From an uncultured Oscillospiraceae bacterium (lineage in GTDB: Bacteria; Bacillota_A; Clostridia; Oscillospirales; Acutalibacteraceae): a DNA stretch of 11,757 nucleotides. The stretch lies in NCBI GenBank assembly GCA_900554165.1, contig USGR01000013.1, positions 1 through 11,757 on the forward strand. The letters run 5' to 3'. Shown here piece by piece: positions 1 through 5,515 of this stretch. How positions within the stretch are numbered: the stretch's first letter is position 1; every line of letters starts with the position of its first letter. The notes beneath the pieces were generated by a model that was given only the letters and a program-made list of their open reading frames with translations, ran no database searches and was not told the origin of the DNA. The position numbers were made by a program, and so were the translations under genes.

Positions 1-167
1 ACGGCAGCGGAGGCGAAGCGGCGGCAGACAGGTATCAAGCATATGTAGATAATTATAAAGATATGTTAGGCCAATATTCCATGGCTTTCTACTGCGGCTC
101 AAGACCAAGCCAGATGGATGAAAAGGTTATTGAATTTCTTTCAGAATTTCTTAAAAGCGATAAATAA
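1..167 (+). CDS. C-terminal end of a DUF4855-like lipoprotein paralog (5' end outside window)
   Basis: Codons from position 3 to the TAA at 165-167 give 54 residues that align without gaps to the C-terminus of the next gene downstream. Shared landmarks are YQ(A/D)YVD(N/A)YKDM, the (F/L)YCGSRPS motif, and a helical tail ending in a charged LK(S/D) stretch. It is therefore the last part of another member of the same tandem lipoprotein family, and the array extends to the left of the window. Nothing about its start, signal peptide or length can be seen. It is separated from the next copy by 260 bp, much more than the roughly 30-bp gaps between the later copies, so it may belong to a separate transcript. 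Confidence 0.85.
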   Translation, partial: GSGGEAAADRYQAYVDNYKDMLGQYSMAFYCGSRPSQMDEKVIEFLSEFLKSDK

Positions 168-427
168 ACATAATTTAATGAAAAACTCTGGTGTGAATTT
201 TGAGAAGAATTAGAAATTCGGGCCTAGAATTTTTTAGAAGTTAATTTAAAGAAAAATGATATAGACATAGAGCTGTACGACTACAGCAAATTATAGGCAG
301 ATATTAAGCAAATTTATATTATTTAATTGCCGGGAATTTAATGGATGACAGGAGTTGCTGACTTATAAAATTATTTTTAAATAAAGCAATAGCTCTTTAA
401 TCAAATAAATAAAAGGCAGGGTGGAAA
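168..427 (+). promoter_or_regulatory. Intergenic region between lipoprotein copies, possible weak terminator and leader
   Basis: This 260-bp AT-rich gap has no ORF worth calling. Near its left end AAATTC (214-219) and GAATTT (227-232), followed by more T residues, could form a weak terminator for the upstream copy. Only six AT-rich pairs are available, so this is doubtful. A poor promoter-like pair lies further on: TTGCTG at 355-360 and TTAAAT at 377-382. The last 25 bases before the ribosome binding site (396-420) recur in front of both later copies of the gene, which marks them as part of the duplicated unit. No riboswitch or other known RNA element was recognised. Confidence 0.35.
396..420 (+). 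repeat. Leader repeat preceding lipoprotein copy 1 (recurs at 1607-1630 and 2816-2839)
   Basis: The same A-rich leader, ending in the purine-rich ribosome binding region, precedes each of the three complete lipoprotein genes. Positions 397-420 and 2816-2839 are identical over 24 bases. The copy at 1607-1630 differs by a few bases and one indel. The repeat begins just after the previous stop codon in copies 2 and 3, so the duplicated unit is leader plus gene, with a period of about 1.21 kb. It probably also conserves translation initiation. Confidence 0.8.
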
Positions 428-1603
428 ATGAAAATTATTGTAAGAATTATTTCATTGCTTATGGCGGTAGTCCTATCAGCTGGATTTTTAACATCGTGCG
501 ATAAAAATTCTTTGCGGCCTCACGATGATTTGCCGGCAATTAAGCCTGTGTTTTTGTATGTCGGATATAGATACAATACGACAGCTACAAAATATGTGGA
601 GTATACAGATGAAGATTTGCAAAAGTTAAACGATATTGGCGTAAAAGAAGTATGCATATCGTTTGGAAATTCTGCGGCGTCATATATTCCTGAGGGAGAG
701 TCAGAGCCGAAACCGATAGTGACTAATGAAGATATAGACGGAATAACTATGGAAATGATAGGAGCGACATCTCAAGACAGTGCTGAGATAATTAAAGCTG
801 GTTACAAAACCAAGCTGAGTGGCCTTGATGAAAATTTGATATTAAATGACTATGCCGATTTTGCTATTGAATTTGCCAATCGTTTAATAGCCATAAATCC
901 GGATATAGAGATATGGTATTCTTTTCCCGATATACATATTGCCACATTGGCAGAGCTGTATATAGAGCCGTTTTTAGAGTATTATGAAAAATTAAAAAAT
1001 GATACGGATGCTCAGGTATGGGAGAAGAATATAAAAGGAATGTACTGGGTCCGAGAGGATGTGCCGGCAAAAACATATGATGTATTTAACACACAAAATT
1101 TAGTGGATTTTGATAATAAGACAGTAAAGGCTATGAAAGCATGTACAGATGCCGTGCATAAAGATGATAAGCTTACTTTCTGGTGCCCTTATTACAGGCC
1201 AACCGCGGATATAGGACTTCCTATAGGATTTATAGCCAATCAAACGGACATCTTTGATTATGTCATACTTCAGCCCAATCATTTGTTTGAAGACGGATTA
1301 GAAGATAATATTGAAATAATAAAGCAGTCTACGTTAAACAATGCTGTAATGAATAATCAAAACGTAACATACGGCGGTGAGAAGAAGTCAAGCACTATGA
1401 TTGGGCCGGAATTTGAGATGCAGGCAGAGGATTTTAACGGCAGTAATGGTGCACAGAAAATAGAAAAGTATCAGGACTATGTAGACGCTTATAAAGACAT
1501 GATAGGCGAATATTCGGTGGCGCTGTATTGCGGCTCGAGGCCGAGTATAATGGACGATAGGGTTATTGGCTTTATTGAGGAACTGCTTAAAGACAGCAAT
1601 TAA
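428..1603 (+). CDS. Secreted lipoprotein, DUF4855-like, tandem copy 1
   Basis: The 391-aa product has a short basic N-terminus, a hydrophobic stretch and a lipobox L-T-S-C, so Cys24 is the likely lipidation site and the protein should sit on the outer face of the membrane. Motifs visible are Y206-W207 with E210, F251-W-C-P-Y-Y-R257, Q282-P-N-H285 and G326-P-E-F-E330, then a C-terminal YCGSR. This order (FW.PYY, QPN, G.E.E, then a Y.G element) matches my memory of the DUF4855 family, thought to adopt a glycosidase-like TIM barrel. Its substrate is unknown and enzymatic activity is inferred only. The ATG at 428 is preceded by a purine-rich AGGCAGGGTGG site and is the only start giving an intact signal peptide. 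The next paralog starts 36 bp after the stop, so co-transcription is likely. Confidence 0.8.
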   Translation: MKIIVRIISLLMAVVLSAGFLTSCDKNSLRPHDDLPAIKPVFLYVGYRYNTTATKYVEYTDEDLQKLNDIGVKEVCISFGNSAASYIPEGESEPKPIVTNEDIDGITMEMIGATSQDSAEIIKAGYKTKLSGLDENLILNDYADFAIEFANRLIAINPDIEIWYSFPDIHIATLAELYIEPFLEYYEKLKNDTDAQVWEKNIKGMYWVREDVPAKTYDVFNTQNLVDFDNKTVKAMKACTDAVHKDDKLTFWCPYYRPTADIGLPIGFIANQTDIFDYVILQPNHLFEDGLEDNIEIIKQSTLNNAVMNNQNVTYGGEKKSSTMIGPEFEMQAEDFNGSNGAQKIEKYQDYVDAYKDMIGEYSVALYCGSRPSIMDDRVIGFIEELLKDSN

Positions 1604-1639
1604 TGCTTTAATCAAACAAATAAAGGGCGGAGCCGAAAA

Positions 1640-2815
1640 ATGAAAATTATTGTAAGAATTATGTCGTTGCTTATGTCAGTAGTTCTATCGGCTGGATTTT
1701 TGACCTCCTGCGATAAAAATTCTCTGCGTCCGCATGACGCACTACCACCGATTAAGCCTGTGTTTATGCATGTCGGATACATGAACAATTCAACTGTGTC
1801 AAAGTATGCGGAATATACTGATGAAGACCTGAGAAAGCTAAATGATATTGGCGTAACGGAGGTTTGCATAGCCTTTGGCAGCTATCCGGCTTCATATATT
1901 CCTGAGGGAGAAACCGAGCCGATACCATTGGTGACGGAAGAGGATATAGACGGCATAACGGCAGAAATGGTCGGCATATCTTCCCAAACGGAGCTTGACA
2001 GTTTAAAAGCGCTCTATAAGGAAAAGCTTGATGGAGTCGATGAAGAACTAACGTTAAATAAATATGCCGATTTTGCTGTTGAGCTGCTTCGCCGGTTAAT
2101 TGCTGTAAATCCTGATATAGAAATATGGTATTCTTTTCCCGATATACAGATTGCCACGCTTGCAGAGCTGTATATAGAGCCGTTTTTAGAGTATTATGAA
2201 AAATTAAAAAATGATACTGGCGAAGAAATATGGAAAAAGAACGTAAAGGGTATGTACTGGATAAAAGAAGGCGTGTCTACAAAAACGTATGAACTGTTTA
2301 ACACAAAAAATTTAGAAGATTTTGACAACGCGACGGTAAAGGCTATGAAAGCTTGCTGCAATGTTGTACATAATGAAGATAAGCTAACATTTTGGTGCCC
2401 GTATTACAGACCTACGGTGGAAACAGGCCTTCCCATTGGCTTCATAGCAAACCAGACGGATATATTTGATTATGTGATACTTCAGCCGAATCATTTTTTT
2501 ACAGATGGGCTGGAAAATAATATTGAAATAATAAAGCAGTCTACGCTACAAAATGCCGTGCTTAATGCACAGGGTCTTTCATATGGCGGAGATAAAAGGT
2601 CAAGCACTATGGTGGGACCGGAATTTGAAATGGATTCGAAAGATTTCGACGGCAGTGACGGCGCGCACAACATAGAGAAATATCAGGACTATGTAGCGGC
2701 CTATGGCGATATGATAGGAAAATATCCGGTGGCCATTTACGGCGGGGAGCGCAGAAGCATCATGGACGACAGGTCGATAAGCTTTCTTGAAGAGCTACTT
2801 AAAGGCAGCAATTAA
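1640..2815 (+). CDS. Secreted lipoprotein, DUF4855-like, tandem copy 2
   Basis: This copy is also 391 aa and is collinear with copy 1: lipobox Cys24, FWCPYYR at 251-257, the QPNH motif and the GPEFEM motif all keep their positions. The closely conserved parts are the signal peptide, the segment from about residue 170 to 200 and the C-terminal half. Residues about 110-150 vary most, which would suit a surface loop or substrate-contact region. A 56-bp stretch (2162-2217) is identical to 950-1005 in copy 1, including third codon positions, so recent duplication or gene conversion is likely. The ribosome binding site is GGGCGGAG. The gap to copy 3 is only 32 bp and has no terminator. The function is as uncertain as for copy 1. 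Confidence 0.8.
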   Translation: MKIIVRIMSLLMSVVLSAGFLTSCDKNSLRPHDALPPIKPVFMHVGYMNNSTVSKYAEYTDEDLRKLNDIGVTEVCIAFGSYPASYIPEGETEPIPLVTEEDIDGITAEMVGISSQTELDSLKALYKEKLDGVDEELTLNKYADFAVELLRRLIAVNPDIEIWYSFPDIQIATLAELYIEPFLEYYEKLKNDTGEEIWKKNVKGMYWIKEGVSTKTYELFNTKNLEDFDNATVKAMKACCNVVHNEDKLTFWCPYYRPTVETGLPIGFIANQTDIFDYVILQPNHFFTDGLENNIEIIKQSTLQNAVLNAQGLSYGGDKRSSTMVGPEFEMDSKDFDGSDGAHNIEKYQDYVAAYGDMIGKYPVAIYGGERRSIMDDRSISFLEELLKGSN

Positions 2816-2847
2816 TTAATCAAATAAATAAAAGGCAGGTTAAAAAG

Positions 2848-3996
2848 ATGAAAATTATTGTAAGAATTATGTCGTTGCTTATGACGGGAGTGCTAATGGT
2901 GGGGCTTCTTACATCATGCAGTAAGAATTCTCTACGTCCGCATGACGCACTACCACCGATTAAGCCGCTGTTTATGCATGTTGGATATGTAGGCAGCACA
3001 TCTGCATCGTATGCAAAGTATACAGATAATGACATCCAGAAGCTAACCGACATTGGTGTTAATGAGGTGTGCATAGCTTACGGCACTGCTCCGGTAACTT
3101 ATATACCAGAGGGCGGTACAGAACCAGAACTTTTAATAACGAAAGATGATATTAATGCCATAACTGCCGACATGGTGGGAGGCAACCCAAGTCAGGCGGA
3201 TTTGGATAATCTAAAGGCTCAATACAGAAGCAAAATAAATCCGCTTGATGAGGATTTGCTTCTTAACGATTATGCGGATATGACGCTGGAATTTGCCGAG
3301 CGCTTAGTGGCCATAAATCCGGATATAGAAATATGGTATTCTTTCCCGGACATGTACGTTGTAACACTTGCAGATTTATACATAGAGCCGTTTTTGGAGT
3401 ATTATGATTATTTAAAAAATAATACCGACCCTCAGATATGGGAAAATAACATAAAGGGCTTTTACTGGCTGAAAGAAGATGTACCGACTACGACTTACAA
3501 CTGCTTTGAAACCGATAATCTGGTAGATTTCAATAATGCAGAGGTGCGCGCAATGAAAGCCTGCAATGACGCCGTACATGAGGATGGCAAGCTCACTTTC
3601 TGGTGCCCTTATTATCGTGCAACCGATGATACAGGCAAACATATAGGATTTATAGCAAACCAAACGGATATATTCGATTATGTTATACTCCAACCGAATC
3701 ATGTGTTCTCACCAGGACTGGATTATAATATAGATTTAATTAAAGAGATAACGTTGCAAAATGCTGTCCTTAACAAAAATTATGTTGTATGGGGCGGTGA
3801 AAAGAAGTCCAGCACGATGGTTGGCGCCGAAATGGAATCGCAGAGTAATTTGTTTTCCGGTAGTGACAGAGAGGAAAATTTAGAAAAATATCAGGACTAT
3901 GTAAACGCCTATCAGGATTTTGTGGATAAATATCCTATTGCCTTGTATTACGGCGAAAGAAACGGCGTTATGAGTGATATTGTATTAATCAGCTAA
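2848..3996 (+). CDS. Secreted lipoprotein, DUF4855-like, tandem copy 3, C-terminus altered by frameshift
   Basis: The 382-aa product keeps the lipobox (L-T-S-C24), YW with a following Glu, FWCPYYR from residue 251 and the QPNH motif. It ends in VLIS where its siblings continue into a charged helical tail. Reading 3984-4043 in the neighbouring frame gives INQLKDFLAG and onward, which matches the sibling pattern (VIGFIEELLK), and stops at TGA 4041-4043. Copy 1 has GTTATT where this copy has GTATT (3982-3986), so loss of one base explains the change. The repaired protein would be about 398 aa. Since only the last helix is lost, the truncated protein may still fold. The leader and start match those of copies 1 and 2. 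The gene is followed by a strong terminator. Confidence 0.75.
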   Translation: MKIIVRIMSLLMTGVLMVGLLTSCSKNSLRPHDALPPIKPLFMHVGYVGSTSASYAKYTDNDIQKLTDIGVNEVCIAYGTAPVTYIPEGGTEPELLITKDDINAITADMVGGNPSQADLDNLKAQYRSKINPLDEDLLLNDYADMTLEFAERLVAINPDIEIWYSFPDMYVVTLADLYIEPFLEYYDYLKNNTDPQIWENNIKGFYWLKEDVPTTTYNCFETDNLVDFNNAEVRAMKACNDAVHEDGKLTFWCPYYRATDDTGKHIGFIANQTDIFDYVILQPNHVFSPGLDYNIDLIKEITLQNAVLNKNYVVWGGEKKSSTMVGAEMESQSNLFSGSDREENLEKYQDYVNAYQDFVDKYPIALYYGERNGVMSDIVLIS

Positions 3997-4115
3997 AGGA
4001 CTTCTTGGCAGGAACGGCAAAAACAGCTGATAGCGGCAATTGACTAATAGGTACAAAAACAAGCCGTTTTCAAAATATATATTTTATGAGTTACTGAGAT
4101 CTAACCACACATTGT

Positions 4116-4156
4116 AAAAAAAAGCTGATAAGCTTAGCTTATCAGCTTTTTTTTTT
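4116..4156. terminator. Bidirectional intrinsic terminator between convergent genes
   Basis: A perfect stem, GCTGATAAGC paired with GCTTATCAGC around a TTA loop, is flanked by eight A residues on the left and ten T residues on the right. It therefore reads as a good rho-independent terminator on both strands. It lies between the end of the lipoprotein array (+) and the XRE gene (-), whose stop codon is only a few bases away, so it separates the two transcripts. Confidence 0.9.
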
Positions 4157-4160
4157 ATTT

Positions 4161-4376
4161 TTAGCGCTTTTTAACATCCGTTCTACCTACAAGAAAGTCT
4201 ATAGATACATCGAAATAATCGGCCAGTATTATCGTTTTTGATGTAGGCGGATCGATTTTTCCATATTCATAGTCCTGATAATTTCTTGTAGTTATTCCAA
4301 GCAATTGTGCAACATCAGACTGCTTTAACTTTTTTAGCTTTCTAAGTTCCTTTAATCTCTGACCAAATGTGTTCAT
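4161..4376 (-). CDS. Small XRE-family (HTH_3) transcriptional regulator
   Basis: The 71-aa protein is a single Cro/cI-type helix-turn-helix domain. Residues 4-17 form the basic first helix, the HTH proper runs from about Q19 to E37 (QSDVAQLLGIT, then RNYQDYE), and the C-terminal part has the common pattern A-D-Y-F-D-V-S-I-D-F-L-V-G-R-T-D. No second domain is present, so it is probably a dimeric repressor without a ligand or protease module. The ATG at 4374-4376 is chosen over one 23 codons upstream because an AGAGGTG ribosome binding site lies seven bases before it and because the HTH fold starts right there. It diverges from a strong + strand promoter holding two palindromes, its likely operators. 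It is probably autoregulated, since its own promoter must overlap the same region. Confidence 0.9.
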   Translation of the reverse strand: MNTFGQRLKELRKLKKLKQSDVAQLLGITTRNYQDYEYGKIDPPTSKTIILADYFDVSIDFLVGRTDVKKR

Positions 4377-4408
4377 AAAAACACCTCTAAAATAATTTGT
4401 GAAAACAC

Positions 4409-4437
4409 TTGACACGAGATTTAATTTCGTATATAAT
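4409..4437 (+). promoter_or_regulatory. Consensus sigma-A promoter, rightward
   Basis: TTGACA (4409-4414) and TATAAT (4432-4437) are both perfect and are separated by exactly 17 bp. Transcription would start near 4444 and run right, away from the XRE gene. This is the only full-consensus promoter seen in the window. Such a strong promoter usually needs a repressor, and operator-like palindromes sit in its spacer and at its start site. Confidence 0.85.
4412..4433. promoter_or_regulatory. Operator-like palindrome O1 in the promoter spacer
   Basis: ACGA (4414-4417) and TCGT (4427-4430) form an inverted repeat with a 9-bp centre. It lies between the -35 and -10 boxes, so a bound dimer would block RNA polymerase. 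It matches the second site downstream at 18 of 22 positions. The adjacent XRE protein is the obvious candidate to bind it, by inference from position. Confidence 0.7.
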
Positions 4438-4445
4438 ATATCCAA

Positions 4446-4468
4446 AATACGAGATTAAAATTCGTATT
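4446..4468. promoter_or_regulatory. Operator-like palindrome O2 at the transcription start
   Basis: AATACGA (4446-4452) and TCGTATT (4462-4468) are perfect 7-bp arms with a 9-bp centre. The centre is 35 bp from that of O1, so the two sites lie a little over three helical turns apart and cooperative binding is plausible. It covers the first transcribed bases of the rightward promoter and is upstream of the likely start region for the divergent XRE gene. Confidence 0.75.
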
Positions 4469-4627
4469 AAGGCTGGTGAAAGCAGGAAAAGGAAAGATAT
4501 AATCTGTGTCAATATATTCGCGCATGAGAAAAAGCCCTAAAACTAAAATATAAGTTTAAGGTTAAAAGGGCCGGAAGCAAAGTTTCTGGCGAAAGAAAAA
4601 CGATTAATAACAAAACAGAAAACAACT

Positions 4628-4664
4628 AAACATACTCCTGCGGCAACAGGCGTATGTTTTATTT
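4628..4664 (+). terminator. Intrinsic terminator of the candidate small RNA
   Basis: AAACATAC (4628-4635) pairs with GTATGTTT (4652-4659), and CCTG (4637-4640) pairs with CAGG (4647-4650) after a single T-C mismatch, closing a CGGCAA loop. The stem runs into TTTTATTT. This is a convincing rho-independent terminator about 185-220 nt downstream of the strong promoter. Confidence 0.85.
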
Positions 4665-4672
4665 CCATAGTA

Positions 4673-4710
4673 CCACGGGGCATTGAAAAAGGCAATAAAA
4701 AATCCCATGG
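4673..4710 (+). other. Hairpin of unknown role just after the terminator
   Basis: CCACGGGG (4673-4680) can pair with TCCCATGG (4703-4710), with one mismatch and one wobble. Inside it ATTG and CAAT (4682-4685, 4693-4696) pair. No T-tract follows, so it is not a terminator. It might be the start of another structured transcript or simply chance. Confidence 0.3.
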
Positions 4711-5175
4711 AAAGCATATTCAGGAGATAAGGCGGTTAATAATTACAATTAAAAAATAAGACCGTTGATTGCTTAAAAATATGTGTATATTTATGCCTTT
4801 CCCATAGGGCAAATTGGTGCAATGAAGCTTTGCCGACATTTTAAACTTGCTGTCAATATCAAATACAATAGTAATTTTGCATAAAGTGATTATTTTAGAT
4901 GAGACGCTGATTAATCTTCTTTTTCCTGTTTATCATTCATGCTGATTACAGTGTTTGTTGTTGCCTAACTGTTATATAGGTTGAATTGCAAAATAAAAGA
5001 TATTTAATGTGAAAAGAGGACACGAAGTTTAGAGCTGCTTTTAAAGATAAAAATATCATTAACATAATGTTTTTATCTTACTATTTACTTTTATTTGACA
5101 GCAAGATTTATATTAATAAAAAAGTACATGTCTAATATTTTAGTAAATTTATTAAAATCGATAATATCCTTCATA
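4711..5175. other. AT-rich non-coding stretch without a recognised gene
   Basis: No ORF with a plausible ribosome binding site was found on either strand. Small inverted repeats occur, such as GGCAAA 4808-4813 with TTTGCC 4829-4834. A more striking one is AAGATAAAAA 5044-5053 with TTTTTATCTT 5070-5079, enclosing CATTA-ACA-TAATG. The latter could act as a weak AT-rich terminator on either strand. A lone TTGACA at 5095-5100 has no good -10 box. The stretch may be decayed DNA or hold the body of an RNA ending at the next terminator. Confidence 0.5.
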
Positions 5176-5222
5176 AGTGTCTGATTTTTTCTTTGATTAT
5201 GAAAATTTCAGACACTCTTTTT
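5176..5222 (+). terminator. Orphan intrinsic terminator
   Basis: AGTGTCTGA (5176-5184) and TCAGACACT (5208-5216) are perfect 9-bp arms. The T-rich and A-rich inner flanks can extend the stem, and CTTTTT follows directly. It works only on the + strand, because the other side lacks a T-tract. No gene lies upstream of it on that strand for over 500 bp, so it must end a non-coding transcript or read-through from the left, or insulate the large gene to its right. Confidence 0.85.
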
Positions 5223-5515
5223 ATATGTATTGCTTTTTTTAATCCGTTTAACTTATTATAATTTGAGTTTACATAAATAATATAAATTAATTTTAACAGA
5301 AATATGAATTATATGCGTCCGACTAAGAACAGCCATAAATATATCAGTTACATATCTTTTTAATATGGTGCTTTATATGTTTGCAATTATTCTAAAAATT
5401 AAAAAAGTATGTTCAAACTGACAGCAGAGCGGAATTGGCAAAAAAGGTTATAGAAATATGCGTTAAGCATAAAATTATAAAGAAATTTTAATGTTATGTA
5501 TAAAGGAGTGATTTC
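5223..5515 (+). promoter_or_regulatory. Leader and probable promoter region of the giant surface protein gene
   Basis: A perfect TATAAT lies at 5257-5262, but its -35 region is only a T-run (5234-5239, 17-bp spacing), so the promoter is plausible rather than clear. Transcription from it would leave a 5' leader of nearly 250 nt. No riboswitch or strong hairpin was recognised in that leader. The region ends with AAGGAG at 5503-5508, seven bases before the GTG start, a strong ribosome binding site that settles the start codon. Confidence 0.4.

Larger units (their letters stand above)
4444..4664 (+). ncRNA. Candidate repressor-controlled small RNA of unknown family
   Basis: A consensus promoter ends just upstream and an intrinsic terminator lies at the right end, giving a predicted transcript of about 220 nt. 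It contains no credible ORF: the only ATG frame of note (4524-4553) is nine codons long and has no ribosome binding site. Three pairings can be drawn: GCCCT 4534-4538 with AGGGC 4567-4571, enclosing AAACT 4540-4544 with AGTTT 4553-4557; and GCCGGAA 4570-4576 with TTCTGGC 4584-4590. The first and last share bases 4570-4571, so they cannot both form fully. I checked from memory for SAM, purine, cobalamin, c-di-GMP, THF and fluoride riboswitches and saw no match. It could instead be the leftover leader of a lost gene. Confidence 0.5.

Noticed and set aside
396..2839. CRISPR-like spaced repeats
   Set aside because: The three leader repeats are 1.2 kb apart with homologous genes between them; they are part of a gene duplication.
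4377..4445. Upstream in-frame ATG adding 23 residues to the XRE protein
   Set aside because: It would place the coding region over the promoter and operator, has no ribosome binding site, and the added residues are not part of the HTH fold. The ATG at 4376 has a good AGAGGTG site.
4524..4553. Nine-codon ORF (MRKSPKTKI) inside the candidate small RNA
   Set aside because: No ribosome binding site precedes it, and it lies across the predicted helices. Nothing supports translation.
4556..4590. c-di-GMP (GEMM-I) riboswitch suggested by a GCAAAG motif
   Set aside because: Only this short motif fits. The other conserved blocks and the receptor arrangement are missing, and no coding gene follows directly.
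5095..5130. Promoter from TTGACA at 5095-5100
   Set aside because: No acceptable -10 box lies 16-18 bp downstream; the positions are A-runs.
4161..5222. Phage or integrative element immunity region
   Set aside because: The XRE and operator layout resembles one, but no integrase, attachment-site repeat, cro-like gene or phage gene is visible. A remnant cannot be excluded.
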